64,000 nt of DNA from Erinaceus europaeus (GCF_950295315.1 NC_080164.1:14810427-14874426), one strand, 5' to 3'. Numbered from the stretch's first letter, positions 9,675 to 20,397 are shown. Program-made: numbers and translations. The notes: a model not told the origin generated them from the sequence alone.

Positions 9675-10800
9675 AATGGCCACAGTATAGGAAATTTAGA
9701 GTGGAGCAGGCTTAAATGTTTTTTAAGGAATGCCATGCTCAGGTGGGAAGATGCAGGACGTTTTTGTGGAGGAGGGAAGACTTACATGGCCACCAACCTT
9801 GTGAGGTTTATGTGTCCCCCTGTGCTCAATCCCTCTGTAGAGAGAGAGAATTACCTGGAGGGACTCGTCTTATAGGTTAAGCTCTGCCAGGCTCCACCAT
9901 TTCCTCACAATATTTCTACATCTTTTTTTATCTTTCTATCTAGTCATCACATTAAGATGGTTCAATGTCTGTAAAAGACTCCATCTGTGGCAGAGGAATA
10001 GTAGTGTAGGGGTGAGCAGAAACCTTTTGGGCATAAACCTGAAAGCTATAACAAAACAGGAAGGGACAAGTAGGGAAGCAGTAAGAGCCAGTGTGATGCC
10101 AAGGGAAGGCTGTTGGGCAAGTGGGCATTTCCTGTCTCTGGAGGTGTCCCCTGCCTCTGGGGGCAGGGCTTAGTAATGGGGGGAGGGTGTTTCCTGCATC
10201 AAAGGACAGGACCTGCAGGCAGGAGGGCATGGCCTGCCAAGCGGAGGGGCTATTTGGAGTCGTATAGTCCTCAAAGCAACAGTCTGCAAAGTCCATGAAC
10301 TACTCTGGGTCAGTCTTTGAAAAACCAGCAGCATGAAGGGAAGGAAGCCACTGTAAAATTGTGTAAAGTGTCCAAAGGGTATACTAGCAAGTCCGATAGA
10401 AGTCTCAGTCCAAAGTAGGCAACTAGGGGGAGAAATGCCAGGGGATGAAACACTGCACGTCTGTCTCCATGGGGAAGGTCAGCCACCGGAATTCTGCTTT
10501 TCTGTAGAAAGTGAGCTGGAACTGCCAAAACGTGACAGGCAAAGCAGAAGCAGGAAGAGCAGACAGGCAGTAAGAAAGTTCTGTCCTTGGAGTCTGTGAA
10601 TCAGGTTCTTCAGATCGTGTCAGGTCATATCATGGGTTTCGGGGAGTGTGCCACTGTAGTCGTGTTGTCTAGTGGATGATGTCAGAGTGTCAAGGAGTCC
10701 AGATGGTTTTTCTTGGGATTCCTGTGAAAGAAACACAAACAATCTGCTTCCTGTGGTTAGCAGGGCATCTGATTCAAAATTTTTTATAGAAAAAGAGGTT
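9675..10800 (-). pseudogene. ERV 3' internal region (env position), unrecognisable
   Basis: This lies where env should be but carries no long frame. The longest minus frames (9952-10296, 114 codons; 10310-10528, 72 codons) show no envelope landmark that I can identify. It may be decayed env or a non-coding leader from another element. Confidence 0.4.
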
Positions 10801-11010
10801 TGGTGCCTTAGCCAACTGAATATTGGGGGGATGTATCTCCCCTTGTTTCTTTCTTTACTTAATTGAGCCTAGGAATTTGGCAGGCCTTCTCAACAACTAT
10901 TTGTCTTTGGGGGTAGTAAGGGATGTCTGTGGCATGGGTGATGTTATAAAGGGAAACATCTTTAAATTGTTGGCTGACAAAGGTGGGCCTATAGTGGCAG
11001 GACGAGATAC
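10800..11010 (-). pseudogene. Second, diverged ERV integrase fragment
   Basis: In the minus reading about 200 bp align with the integrase core at 12395-12600. Shared landmarks in the same order are CAACAATTTAAAGA, CATnCCACAGACAT, a glutamate in a VVEKA context (VERA in the main copy) and CTCAATTAAGTAAAGA. The frame holds a stop after PRLN. It lies downstream of the main integrase in element order, so it cannot be part of one normal provirus. The alternatives are an internal duplication, recombination with a related provirus, or a fragment of an older relative. This copy is the more decayed of the two. Confidence 0.8.
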
Positions 11011-12110
11011 ACCAGTTAAGTGTAGAAAAATATGTGAATGTCGTTAATTCACATAAGTTGTATATGGAGGAACTTCTTACAGTTTAATACCTTACCATAT
11101 GAGCAGATGCTTCTTCATGTGAAGGCTTTGACATAGTTGTAGTCAATTACTTGTGAAAAAAACTTTTAACAAGTTAGAAGTTTACTATAATTGATAATTC
11201 AATGATGATAATTGGTTTAAGTATCTTTATAATTTTGTTTAAAGGTCATCTAATGTGACCTCCTGTAGCAGTCTCTACAGCAGGATCTTCAGACCAATTT
11301 TAGTTAAAATATATATATATTGATTTTTAAACTATTTTTACTTTGGACTATGAACAGACTCAGGTTGCTTAGAGAGTTAACGCAAGTTAGTGACAACGGT
11401 TTTAATATTTACAGTGTCAGATTAATGCCAGATCTGTTGTAGATTAATTCCACAAGATAGCTTACAAGGCACTTTTGGGGGCCCTCCAAAAGCGTCCTGT
11501 ATAGAGAATTTGTATTTTAGTTTTGGGGATGTACTGTCACGTTAAATATTTAGACTTTTACCTTAAATAGTTAGTTACTTTTATCAAACTAATTTAACCT
11601 TGCCTGGTAATAATGTAGCTTCAAGGTTACACTTTTAACCATTAATTTAGTGTTCACCAAACTTGAAACATACCCATAAACATTTAGTTATAACACACAG
11701 GAGGAGAAAAACTTTTGTTATGAAAACACATCATTTTAAAAACAAATTTAGATCTGTCTTTACTCATACAGTTTAAGACTAAGCACTTTACATTTATACC
11801 AAGACTTATATATTAAAAATAAAAAGAGAAAAAAAAATTTTTTTTGGAATGTTTCTGGATGTCTCCAGAAACCTTGGCTGTGTCCAGCATTTTTATATAA
11901 AGTCAGTTAGGTTTTAGAGTACTCTGAGAAAAATGGGTCATACAAAAATTTTTGGTCATTCAACACACATACTCACAAAACACAACTGGCCAGTCATAGC
12001 ATAAGATATTCAGAGAAGGGATAGGAGAGAGGGCTCTGTGAGCCAGAGTTTTCAGATTCTGCCATGTCGTGTTATGGGTACTGGAGTGCATCCTGCATCT
12101 AGTCCTATTG
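11011..12110 (-). pseudogene. ERV region after integrase, AT-rich, decayed
   Basis: About 1.1 kb with no long frame and an AT-rich composition. The minus frame at 11960-12166 (68 codons) overlaps the integrase C-terminus in another register, where betaretroviral env often begins. I cannot recognise it as env. Confidence 0.4.
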
Positions 12111-13042
12111 CAGTATTTCTTCTTCCTCAGGGATAGCAGCACCATCATGTGGGTATTGCCGGACATGGTGGGCAGGAACCCAGACAGGTTTGGAGTAACT
12201 CTGTGGAAAAACGCATGCTAAACCCCTCCCCATGGTCAATAGTGGGTCAGGCCCTTTCCAAATTTTACCGAGTGGGTCTTTCCATTTGACCTTAATAGCT
12301 GGGAGGGTGGATGGTGTTTGCCAATGAAGAATAATAGGAGGTAGATCCGAGTTTTTGTAAATATTAAAGAGATTTAATGTAGTTAAGGCTTTTGCTAGCT
12401 GGATATTGGGGGGGGGTACATTCCTCCTTTATCTTTACTTAATTGAGCCTTAAGGGTTTGATGGGCCCTCTCGACAATGCCTTGTCCCTGTGGATTATAG
12501 GGAATGTCTGTGGTATGAGTAATGTTCCAGAGGGAACAAAAATCTTTAAATTGTTTGCTGGTAAATGTATTCCAATGGTCAGTTTTCAGTTGAAGAGGTA
12601 AGCCCATTACAACAAAACAGGAGAGCATATGGCTTATAAGCTTTTTCGAGCTTTCTCCCATCTGAGCTGTCGCCCACATAAATTTAGAAAAGTTATCAAT
12701 TGAGACAAACACGTATTTTTGTTTGCCAAAGTTGGGTATGTGGGTGACATCAATTTGCCAAAGAGCGTTGGCTTTTAAGCCTTGGGGGTTAACCCCAAGA
12801 GTTCGAATAGCAGGTGATTTTATCAGACCTGTGCAGGAAGAACATGTAGCAAGAATATGTTTCAACTGTGGTAAAGGAACATCAGGAAATCGAACTTGAA
12901 GGCCTTTAAGATTAACATGGGTTAGGAAATGAAAGTCATCAGGATTAGAGACAGAGACTAGGAGAATTCCTGTGGAGGAGAGGTTTAGGGGATTGCTTGT
13001 CTGGATAATATATAAGGGCAGCAGCCCCCTTTTTTCCACCAT
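12110..13042 (-). pseudogene. ERV integrase (pol C-terminal part)
   Basis: This encoded the integrase that joins retroviral DNA to the host genome. Order in the 215-codon frame (12395-13042): an HHCC-type zinc-binding region (HFLTHVN then TCSSC, about residues 38-71), the first catalytic Asp in WQIDVTHI, the second in KTDHW, and the catalytic Glu in GIVERAH, so the DDE triad is visible. The usual DNG context of the second Asp reads DHW here. After 12395 the frame is lost at a G-run, but the C-terminal domain continues in another register to about 12110 (PHDGAAIPEEEE then stop). It overlaps the RT/RNase H frame at 12945-13042, consistent with one ancestral pol broken by frameshifts. Confidence 0.88.
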
Positions 13043-13915
13043 CAGTGAAGACTGCAGGAGCAGAGAGGATGGGATCTCGAGAAATAAGTTTAGGTACTAG
13101 TAGAGGCAAAAGAGGTAAAGAAGTTATCAATTTATTAGAAGGAAAATGGTTATCTATTTGTCCTGGAAAGCCCACTAAACTTACAGCAAAACGAGAATGG
13201 TGGCATATGAGCCACTCTGTATCTGTGAGAGAAAAGGGAAGAATAATTGAATCTGGCTCCTTTCCTAAGACTTGCACCCATCTGTTTCCTCCTTGGCAAA
13301 CCATGAATGCTAATGCATCTATCCCAGTAAGGAGTGTCTGAGCTCCTCCTAATGGCATATGAAGCCATTCTAGAACCCCATGGTTCTGCCACAGTGCCCC
13401 CACTACTGTGGGGGTGGAGTTAAAGATTAGAAGGTTTACCAGAGAGGAGGGGGAGAATCGAACAAGGTGCATGTCTTGGAGGTCCTGGTTAACCCTTTCC
13501 AGTGCCAAGGAGGCTTTGGGAGTTAACATGCTTTTTGAAGAGGGCTGTTTGTTTCCTTTTAACAGGTCAAACAGTAGTTGGAGGCAGCTAGTAGGCAGAT
13601 AAAGATACTGCCTAAGCCAATTTAAATTTCCAAGAAAACTTTGTAAAGAAGCAAGAGTGAGATTAGAAGGAAAAGTAACACAAGGTTTTAAGGGGCAAAT
13701 CTGCATTAGAGAAATCTCTGAACCTAAGAAAGGTATTGGAGGAATTAGCTGTACCTTCTCAGTAGCTACATTAAGGCCGCTTTTCTTTAAGGCAGGAATA
13801 AGAAAATTACATATGGCACAGAGATCTGTATCTAATTCTCCCCATATTAAGACATCATCCATGTAGTGAAAAACCTTAAGGCCCTTATGAATATAAGAAA
13901 AAGGGCATATTTAGC
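12945..13915 (-). pseudogene. ERV RT C-terminus and RNase H
   Basis: The frame enters in the middle of reverse transcriptase: the catalytic YMDD box is at 13854-13865 (HYMDDVLIWG). Palm and thumb follow (FLGSEI, SLQSFLGNLNWLR). The RNase H domain starts around VFTDGGKKGAAAL near residue 275 of the 305-codon frame. The fingers and the first catalytic Asp of RT are missing, because the element jumps from here straight into the LTR at 13916. The layout and the YMDD context fit class II/betaretrovirus-like pol. It cannot encode an active enzyme. Confidence 0.9.
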
Positions 13916-14268
13916 AGGGAACACAATTCTTTATTCGTGTGGGCCCCTCAGAGTTGGGTGAGAGTGCAGTGGTTCGGGCCACGTGGAGCTAGCCAAAATG
14001 GCCACCTTGCGCAGCAACCTTCCCTGTGTCTAATCATCAAAGTGAAAAGTGGGCAAGAGAGAGAGGGGCGGAAGAAGGGCTTTATAGGGCAAAAACCGGG
14101 AGTGACAAGCAGGGACAGGATTGGTTGGGAAGGGCACTTTGAGAATATCATATTAACTCTCACAGGAACTGGCACTAGCCTGAGGGGACAACATGGCAGA
14201 ATGGGTGCTCCGAGATTTCCCAACTCTCGCAGGAACTGACACTAGCATGAGGGGACATCTGCACAGCA
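13916..14268 (-). repeat. 5' LTR of the ERV, U5 missing
   Basis: It matches 9296-9653 of the 3' LTR from AGGGAACACAATTC to TG at 14268. The 46 bp that form the end of the 3' LTR (9250-9295) are absent, together with the primer-binding site. The break at 13915/13916 is thus one deletion joint running from U5 into RT. Confidence 0.92.
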
Positions 14269-14327
14269 ACGCCGGTCTTTGCGCTTTGTGCCACCTGTAC
14301 TTAACCCGCTGCGCTACAGCCGACTCC
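14269..14327 (-). mobile_element. SINE-A, antisense, right part
   Basis: Continuation of the SINE-A head interrupted at 9249: ACGCCGGTCTTTGCGC to CGCTACAGCCGACTCCC. Confidence 0.92.
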
Positions 14328-14330
14328 CAA

Positions 14331-14532
14331 AAAATATATTTTTATTTATGTTGGATAGAGACAGAGAGAAGTTAAGAGGAAAAGGGAGATAGGGAGAGAC
14401 AGAGAGACACCTGCAACCCCGCTTTATCACTTATGAAGCTTACCCCCTGCTGGTGGGGGTTGGGGGCTTGAACCTGGGCTCTTGACATTCAATGTGTGTG
14501 CTCAAGCTGGTGCACCATCACCCTATCCCTTA
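14331..14532 (-). mobile_element. SINE-B, antisense
   Basis: TTGGATAGAGACAGAGAGAA, GACACCTGCAACCC, GGGGGCTTGAACCTGGG, CTGGTGCACCATCACCC. Confidence 0.85.
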
Positions 14533-14559
14533 AGATAATTTCTTTTTAAAAAAGATGTG

Positions 14560-14640
14560 TTTAGGTTTGGGGGGGGTGGCTCCGTGGCTGAGTATCAGAC
14601 ATGCACAGCTGAGGCCCTACACCGGGCAAGCACAGGGGGT
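14560..14640 (+). mobile_element. Possible SINE-F head
   Basis: GGTGGCTCCGTGGCTGAGTA, ATGCACAGCTGAGGCCCT resembles the tRNA-Ala-like head seen at 20912 and 63478. It is weak. Confidence 0.35.
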
Positions 14641-15344
14641 CCCTCGGCTGCACCGGCTAGGAGGCTGGCTCTGTCAGAGACGGTCTAGGGGAGGAGGAAG
14701 CTCTGAAGGTCTAGTTAGAGACAGCGTGGGGGTCCCCGGCTATCACTGGGGCAGACTGCCTTCCGCAGTGATGCTGGGTCTGTTGGGCTGATGTGCAATT
14801 GATCCTCTCCTCTGGCTCCCATTGGTCCCTCGCTGGCCCTGGGCACAGCCCACTGTGGCTGGCTTGCTGCTGCTGTTCCTTCCTGGAATCAGTCCCAAGG
14901 TTTAGACTTCTTCTGGAAAAGGGATCACGAGTCTCTCCTTACACTCAACACTCCAGAAAACCTTCCTTGGGCCAGACTGAGGGAGTGGAGCCAGCCAGAG
15001 CTCTTAACCATCTGGGGCGCACTCTGGGCCTCTTGGCTGAGAAGGCCAAAACACACAGGCTTGTACCGATGGTTTCCACTCTAACTGGTACCTGGGGAGG
15101 GAGGGGTGGAGGCCACTTCTCCTACTGCTGTATGGGGCCCAGCTCTTGCTTCCCTCCCCTCAGCTCCCCTTCATGCCTCCTCTTCCCACTTTATACCCCA
15201 CCCCGACTCCTCTCTAACCCCACAGTCATGGAAGGGAGACAACACCACTCTTGTGGGATGAATGAGGAGCTGGGTGATTTCCAGACTTTTTGGCTTTGTT
15301 GTATGAGCCTGACAGTATTACCATATCTATATATCTAGATCTTT
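14641..15344. other. Repeat-poor GC-rich stretch, no gene recognised
   Basis: Plus frames of 78 and 181 codons (14555-14791, 14793-15338) resemble no known protein and lack any splice or promoter context that I can support. Confidence 0.45.
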
Positions 15345-15552
15345 ATATGTATCTATATATTTAATTCCTTCTTTTATTTGATAAGTCAGAGAGACATTGG
15401 GAGGGGTAGGGGAGAAAGAGGAGAGAGAGAGACACCTGCAGCACTGCTTCATGACTTGTGAAGCTTCTGCCCTGTGGATGGGGGAGGGGCTTGAGCCCAG
15501 GTCCTTGCATGTGGTAACATGTTCAACTGAGTGCAACACTACCAGACCCCAT
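15345..15552 (-). mobile_element. SINE-B, antisense
   Basis: ATTTGATAAGTCAGAGAGAC, GACACCTGCAGCACTGC, GGGGCTTGAGCCCAGGTCC, CAACACTACCAGACCCC. Confidence 0.8.
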
Positions 15553-15639
15553 AGACATGTTTTAACATGGCATCAGGGAAGGAATCCAGAGCCTCCCACA
15601 TGTACAATGCTAATCAGTAGCCTCCTCCATCTAACTTTT

Positions 15640-15832
15640 CATTCTTTTTTTTTTTTTTTAGTTGGGGGAAGAAGAAGAGAGAGAGAGAAGAGGGAAATAC
15701 AAAAGAGAGAGGAGAAGCACCATCCCAACAATCATGGAAGTCTCCCACATCATTCCTGATGCTACATGAAGCGCCGGGACTTGAACCCAGGGTCCCGGGT
15801 GTGTTCTATCCGGTGAATTGTCTCTGGCCTGT
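15640..15832 (-). mobile_element. SINE, antisense, unassigned subtype
   Basis: T-run, GA-rich body, GGGACTTGAACCCAGGGTCC and a tRNA-like end GTGAATTGTCTCTGGCC. Confidence 0.65.
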
Positions 15833-15859
15833 CAATTTAACATGCGGAAACAGAATGTT

Positions 15860-16100
15860 TGCTTTGTTGCCAGGGTTATTGCTAGTGCTCAGTGCCCGCA
15901 GGACTCCATCATTGCCAATGGTCATCGGGTGAAAGACAGACAGAGGGCGGTGAAGAGAGACAGAGTGAAGAAGAGACACCTGCAACACTGCTCCACTGCT
16001 TGTGAAGCTCCCCCCTGCAGATGGAAACTGGGGACTTGAACCCAGGTCCTCATACAAGGTTAAGTGTGCACTCTACTGGGTGTGTCATCACCCACCCCAG
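15860..16100 (-). mobile_element. SINE-B with 3' module, antisense
   Basis: CCAGGGTTATTGCTAGTGCT module, GA-rich body, GACACCTGCAACACTGC, GGGGACTTGAACCCAGGTCC, end CTGGGTGTGTCATCACCC. Confidence 0.7.
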
Positions 16101-17814
16101 AAACAGAACATTTGCACCAGTCTGCAACCCAGAGGCTGGTGGAGGGGGTCCTACAGGAGGCATGCTACATGCTGCCCTGGCAGGAGGTGGTTCGTGGCAC
16201 CACGGGCCTGGGATGGGGGTGGGGGCCCTCAAGAGAAGCAGGTGAGGCCTGGTGAAGTAGGCCAGGCACGCCAGGCTGCACAGTGCTGAGCCCTGTGAGA
16301 AGCCTTCCCGAGCACAGCCACCGGGGCCACACATCCAAAGCAAGATGTGGGCGTTTTAATCACTGAAGAGCATCCTTAATAAATACCGTGCCCTCAGTCC
16401 CAAGCAGCAGGGAGCCGATTGCTTCCTGGCCGGAGCTGGAGGCAGAGCTGCGCGAGGTGAGGATGCTCAGTACAATTTTCAGTTGTTATCGTCTGAGGCC
16501 CCTTGGAGACTCTTCTCCATTCTAGCAATTAGCCACCCAGGGGTCAGCCCAGTGTTCTCAGCTCTAATTAACAGCTGTGCTGAATCTGGGACACACAGGG
16601 CTCCTTGGGGAACCCTGCACTCTTCCAACAGCAACAGAACCGGAATACCAAGCTCTGTGCTCCTTAACCAAGGAAACTTCTGCAGATAACGGCTGAGGGT
16701 AGTCTTCATGGTAATAAATAAAATGATGATGATGATGATAATTCCAAGAAGTCAAGCAGGCTGCTGGGCAGAACATTTGCATTTAAAGGTGAAATTGGCC
16801 AGTGGGGGCTCAGGGGACCCCGGGCAACACCGGTAGGGATTGGGCGTCTCCCAGATACATACTCAGAGGCCCAGCTCCACCCAGCAGGCACCATGACATC
16901 ATCGCTCCATAAATCAAAGGCTTGCTGGCCAGCTTCAGAAGGAAGAGGAAAAGGAACAGGATACTCTGTGTTGGGAGTTCTGCCCCGGGCAGGAGCTGTG
17001 TTGATGCCTGCTGATGCTGTTCACTGGGTATTCTGGCTGCTGGCCCTGCCTGACAGCTGCAGGAGTTCTGGAAGGAATCGAAGGGAGAGTTTCCTTTGCA
17101 GTCATGGACTGAGAACCCAGGATCAAGAGCTTTGCAGACAGAAAAAAAGACATCCCCCTTCCCTGCAAAGGGCCCAAGTCCACAGGCCGCCAGCAGAAAG
17201 CAGGACAGCTGGCTGGCCGGAAAGCACAAATTCCACTGGGAACCAGCCAGTTCAAGTTTGCATTCCCAGTCGGGAACAATGGCACGGAGGCATTGGACAT
17301 TGATAGACTCAACCCCGGGCTGTTTCAAATGCATACAAATGTACAGAATAAGGCCTATGGCCTCAGAGAAGTCAGCCTTGCCCTGAAGCTATACTTATTC
17401 CATGTCTTGCTCTAAATTGTGGATGTGGGTACTGGAAACTCCTCCTGCTTTTCCTAGTCTTGTCCCTGCCCAAATTGAGGTCAGTCTATCTTCTTGTGTA
17501 CCCACACGCCAGGATGCCATGTTCTCACTGCGTGCCAATGCGTCTCTAAGGGAAATTCTCCTTTCTTGCTGCTGCCAAGCGTGTAAGTGGCATCATTCCA
17601 CATCTCTCCTTGGGCAACTTGTTTTTACTTCTCTCAATGTGTTTTGGAATCATTTAAGTCCATGTGTGTGCACCTAGCTCATTCACTTTTAACTCTGGAG
17701 AGGTGCTTTGTGCTACCAAAGCATCAAGAGGCATTTGTGTGTCTCCTTTCTGAGGACATGAATGGGCCATCTTGTACACATGCCTTGGGAAGTATATGGG
17801 TTTTTTTCTTTTCT
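16101..17814. other. Longest repeat-poor segment of the left half
   Basis: 1.7 kb without a recognisable SINE or LINE. A (GAT)n run is at 16722-16740. Three overlapping frames at 16810-17334 (174 and 125 codons minus, 136 codons plus) are mutually exclusive and resemble nothing known. The part at 16340-16750 contains CTCTAATTAACAGCTGTG, a homeodomain-type TAATTA beside a CAGCTG E-box, and could be regulatory. Confidence 0.45.
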
Positions 17815-17928
17815 TGAAGGCAGGGATTTTTCAAAGAATCTCAGGATCCTTTTGCACTATTAAAATTAGTAAGGACCCCCAACTAGTTTTTGTTTGTGTG
17901 GATTATATCCCTGGATATTTATAGTGTG

Positions 17929-17930
<2 letters not shown>

Positions 17931-17976
<46 letters not shown>

Positions 17977-18088
17977 GGACACTGTTCAGTCCTATTTTAT
18001 GATGGTACTGGGGATTGATCCTGGGACTTTGGAGCCTCAGGCATAAAAGTAGTTTTGCATAGTTATTCTGCTACATCCCTATAACCTT
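17931..18088 (-). mobile_element. SINE-C, antisense, with (ATT)n tail
   Basis: (ATT)14-like run, ACCAGGACACTGTTCAGTCC, GGGATTGATCCTGGGACTTT, GCATAGTTATTCTGCTAC. Confidence 0.8.
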
Positions 18089-18276
18089 ATAGTATTTGGG
18101 GGGGCATGGAAAAACACTTATTTACTAATTTAAAAATAGCAAGAACAAAAATCTGTTAAGTTTTTTAACATAATAATATATTTTAGTTTTAGAGACTCCT
18201 AATTTTACAAAAAATCACTAATAAGCAAAAATAGTAATAGAAAGGTCATTGTTTGGCATTTTGTCAAATCAATTCT

Positions 18277-18709
18277 TGTTGTTAAAATTTCGTGGGCTCT
18301 TGCTGGGCTGGCTAGCTTCATGGGCGGGTAACAGAGACGCGGAGACAACGGCTGGGCAGGGAAGCTGTATTTCTTTATTCAGGAACAACGATTCATAAAC
18401 TAAGACAAACTAATCACCAAACAGAACTCTGCTGTCTCTTTGCGGCGGCACAAGAGTAAGAGAGAGATCTCTTACTCTGGAACTCAGGAACTCTGTCTAA
18501 CTCAGGAACTCAGGAACTCTGTCTAACTCAGGAACTCAGGAACTCAGTCTAACTCAGGAACTCAGGAACTCTGGCACTCTCGAACTCAGGAACCCTCTCC
18601 CGGGGTTCCTTTTGGGGCGGGGCCAAGCGGGCCCGCGAAATTAGCAGGCCTGATCCAATTCTCTTGGCGGGGGGGAGGGCTAGAACAAGCCAATGTAAAG
18701 CATACGACA
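18277..18709 (-). mobile_element. Solo LTR, class II-like, antisense (copy 1)
   Basis: 433 bp, TG...CA, with a perfect 6-bp TSD AATTCT at 18271-18276 and 18710-18715. In the minus reading it starts TGTCGTATGC. It has a GC box (GGGGCGGGGCC on the plus strand, near 18614) and a poly(A) signal seen as TTCTTTATTCAGG near 18370. A tandem array of AACTCAGGAACTCTG-type units occupies 18478-18590. No internal viral sequence adjoins it, so it is a solo LTR. Confidence 0.9.
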
Positions 18710-18715
18710 AATTCT

Positions 18716-18883
18716 TTTAAAATTTTTTTTAAATTTATAATTTAGTTCAATGAGAGAAAGAGAAGGATGTAGGAAGATCAGAGCACTGTTTGGTTCTGGC
18801 TGATGGCAGTGGCTGAACCTGGGACCTAGGAGCCTCAGACACAAAAGTCTTTTGTGGAACCATTATGCCATTTCGCCAGCCTT
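18716..18883 (-). mobile_element. SINE-C-related, antisense
   Basis: GATCAGAGCACTGTTTGG, GGCTGAACCTGGGACCTAGG, GAACCATTATGCCATTTCG. Confidence 0.7.
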
Positions 18884-18970
18884 TGACTTCTTTAATGTCT
18901 GACTGAAGTCATCTGAGTTTGCATAATAGCTTCTGCCTTCCACATGTTACAATATGTTTTCTGGGTTAAT

Positions 18971-19849
18971 ATCTATGAAAAAAAAAAAGTCACCTTCATA
19001 ATTGCAGCTGGGGAAAGGGAGGAGTGTTAGCAAGCTTCTTAGCTAAATTTAGTATCCTTCATCAAAGACCATAAATCAAAAGTCGAGGAGTAATAGTTTC
19101 TTAGAGGTTAGCTGCAATAGGGAACCTATAATCACATCAATGAACTCCTACTCTGTATACTGAAACCTGATCAAGACTTTTTCTTGGTCATTTGGAAAAT
19201 GTGCCTGTCCCTGCCACCTGCCCCAAATTATTACACCCATCTTCCAAATGTTGGTGGATTTTGTTACACAATATCAAAAAAGCACATTTATTTATAGCAC
19301 CACTGATCCCATCATAAAGTTTTGAAAAACTGAGAAACTGTCAAGGTCATGGCAGCGATCACAAGATTTCCAGAATCCTAACTTTTGCTTGAAAGGAAAA
19401 GATTCATTATGGGCAACAGATGCAGTCAGTGGCCTTGCTTGATGTGACAGGCTGACTTGGTTCGCTTATGAGTGAATGTTTGCCAGAACCCCAATTCTGA
19501 ATAACCTCAGTCTTCCTTCAGGTAAAAATGATGCCCCTAAGGTGGAGGAGGGGAAGGGGAAAGGGAGGGCAGGGGAGGGGTGGAGGAGAAGGAGGAGGAT
19601 CCAGCACCTTCAGCTCAAAGTATAAAAAATGTACAAGTATTTTTCCTTGAAAAAACTCTGGTCTGCAGCAGGGCTGTATGTATATTTATGTGTATTTCTT
19701 CCCATTGCATCACTCAGAATGTTTTGTTTTTTTCTGATTTCATTCTTAGTTTCCCCCTGTGGAAGTAAATTGGTGTAATAGCAGTGTACAGATCTGGGGT
19801 CTACCACAATCTGGGTCACCACAGCAAGTTTAGTTTCCATGCCTTACCA
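18971..19849. other. No recognisable feature (about 880 bp)
   Basis: Contains a purine-rich run at 19540-19602. No coding or repeat signature is recognised. Confidence 0.45.
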
Positions 19850-20185
19850 TATGGCTGGCTCCTTTGGTCCATTCTGACGGACTCCCTTCTGGTAGCCATC
19901 ATCTTTCTTCTTGCAGCCTAAAAGCTGGCTTTTGTGTTTGTCATAGGCTTTGTCTTCTGTGTGTGAGGGGAATCACTCCATGTCAACCTTTCTCCTTCTG
20001 ATTTATGGAAGGTTCATCCACGTTGTTGCCAATGGCAGGGTTTTGTTTATGTGGTTTTTTTCCTAGTCAAATAGCCTTTCATTGGGTATGTATATCACAT
20101 CTTTATTCACTCCTCCATGGGCACTGAGATTCAACTCATGGCTACTATGGATAGTGCTGCATATATTTCTTTGAGCCACTCACAA
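19850..20185 (-). mobile_element. Old L1 3' end, antisense
   Basis: TAGCCTTTCATTGGGTATG, CATCTTTATTCACTCCTCCA, GCTACTATGGATAGTGCTGC are the antisense of the L1 ORF2 end, decayed. Confidence 0.7.
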
Positions 20186-20194
20186 AAATTAACA

Positions 20195-20395
20195 TCAAGG
20201 GGACAGGTGGTGGAGCACGCAGTGGAGTGCACACGTTAACATGCACAAGGACCTGGTTTCAAGACCCTGGTCCACACCTGTAAGGGAAAGCTTCTAGAAT
20301 GTTGAAATTGTGCTGATGCCCGCCCACTCCTTGCCTCTCTCCCTCTCTATGTCCCTTCTCCCTCTCAATTTCTCTCTGTCCTATCAAATTAGTAT
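20195..20395 (+). mobile_element. SINE-B
   Basis: GGACAGGTGGTGGAGCACGC, TTTCAAGACCCTGGTCC, CAATTTCTCTCTGTCCTATC. Confidence 0.8.
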
Positions 20396-20397
20396 TG

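Larger units (their letters stand above)
9250..14268 (-). mobile_element. Class II (betaretrovirus-like) ERV, antisense, internally deleted
   Basis: The provirus is bounded by TG...CA LTRs in the minus orientation. In its own 5' to 3' order it holds an LTR lacking U5, the end of RT, RNase H, integrase, a decayed region where env would be, a second diverged integrase fragment, a polypurine tract and a complete 3' LTR. gag, protease and the first part of RT are absent. It sits inside a SINE-A, so it is younger than that SINE. The two LTRs differ at roughly one position in ten to twelve by eye, so it is not a recent insertion. Confidence 0.92.
17815..18970 (+). mobile_element. Ancient repeat, split by three younger insertions
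   Basis: TCTCAGGATCCTTTTGCACT, AAGGACCCCCAACTAG, TGTGTGGATTATATCC, then after insertions CTTTAATGTCTGAC and ACAATATGTTTTCTGGG. These read as one old mammal-wide repeat in order. I do not name its family with confidence. The intervening insertions are at 17931-18088, 18277-18709 and 18716-18883. Confidence 0.5.

Noticed and set aside
9952..10296. 114-codon minus frame as an ERV envelope fragment
   Set aside because: It lies in the right place, but no envelope landmark (fusion peptide, CX6C or membrane segment) can be seen, so I annotate the region only as unrecognisable internal sequence.
16810..17334. Three overlapping frames of 125-174 codons on both strands, taken at first as a possible exon
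   Set aside because: They exclude one another, show no known domain, and I see no supported splice sites or coding bias; GC-rich chance frames are more likely.
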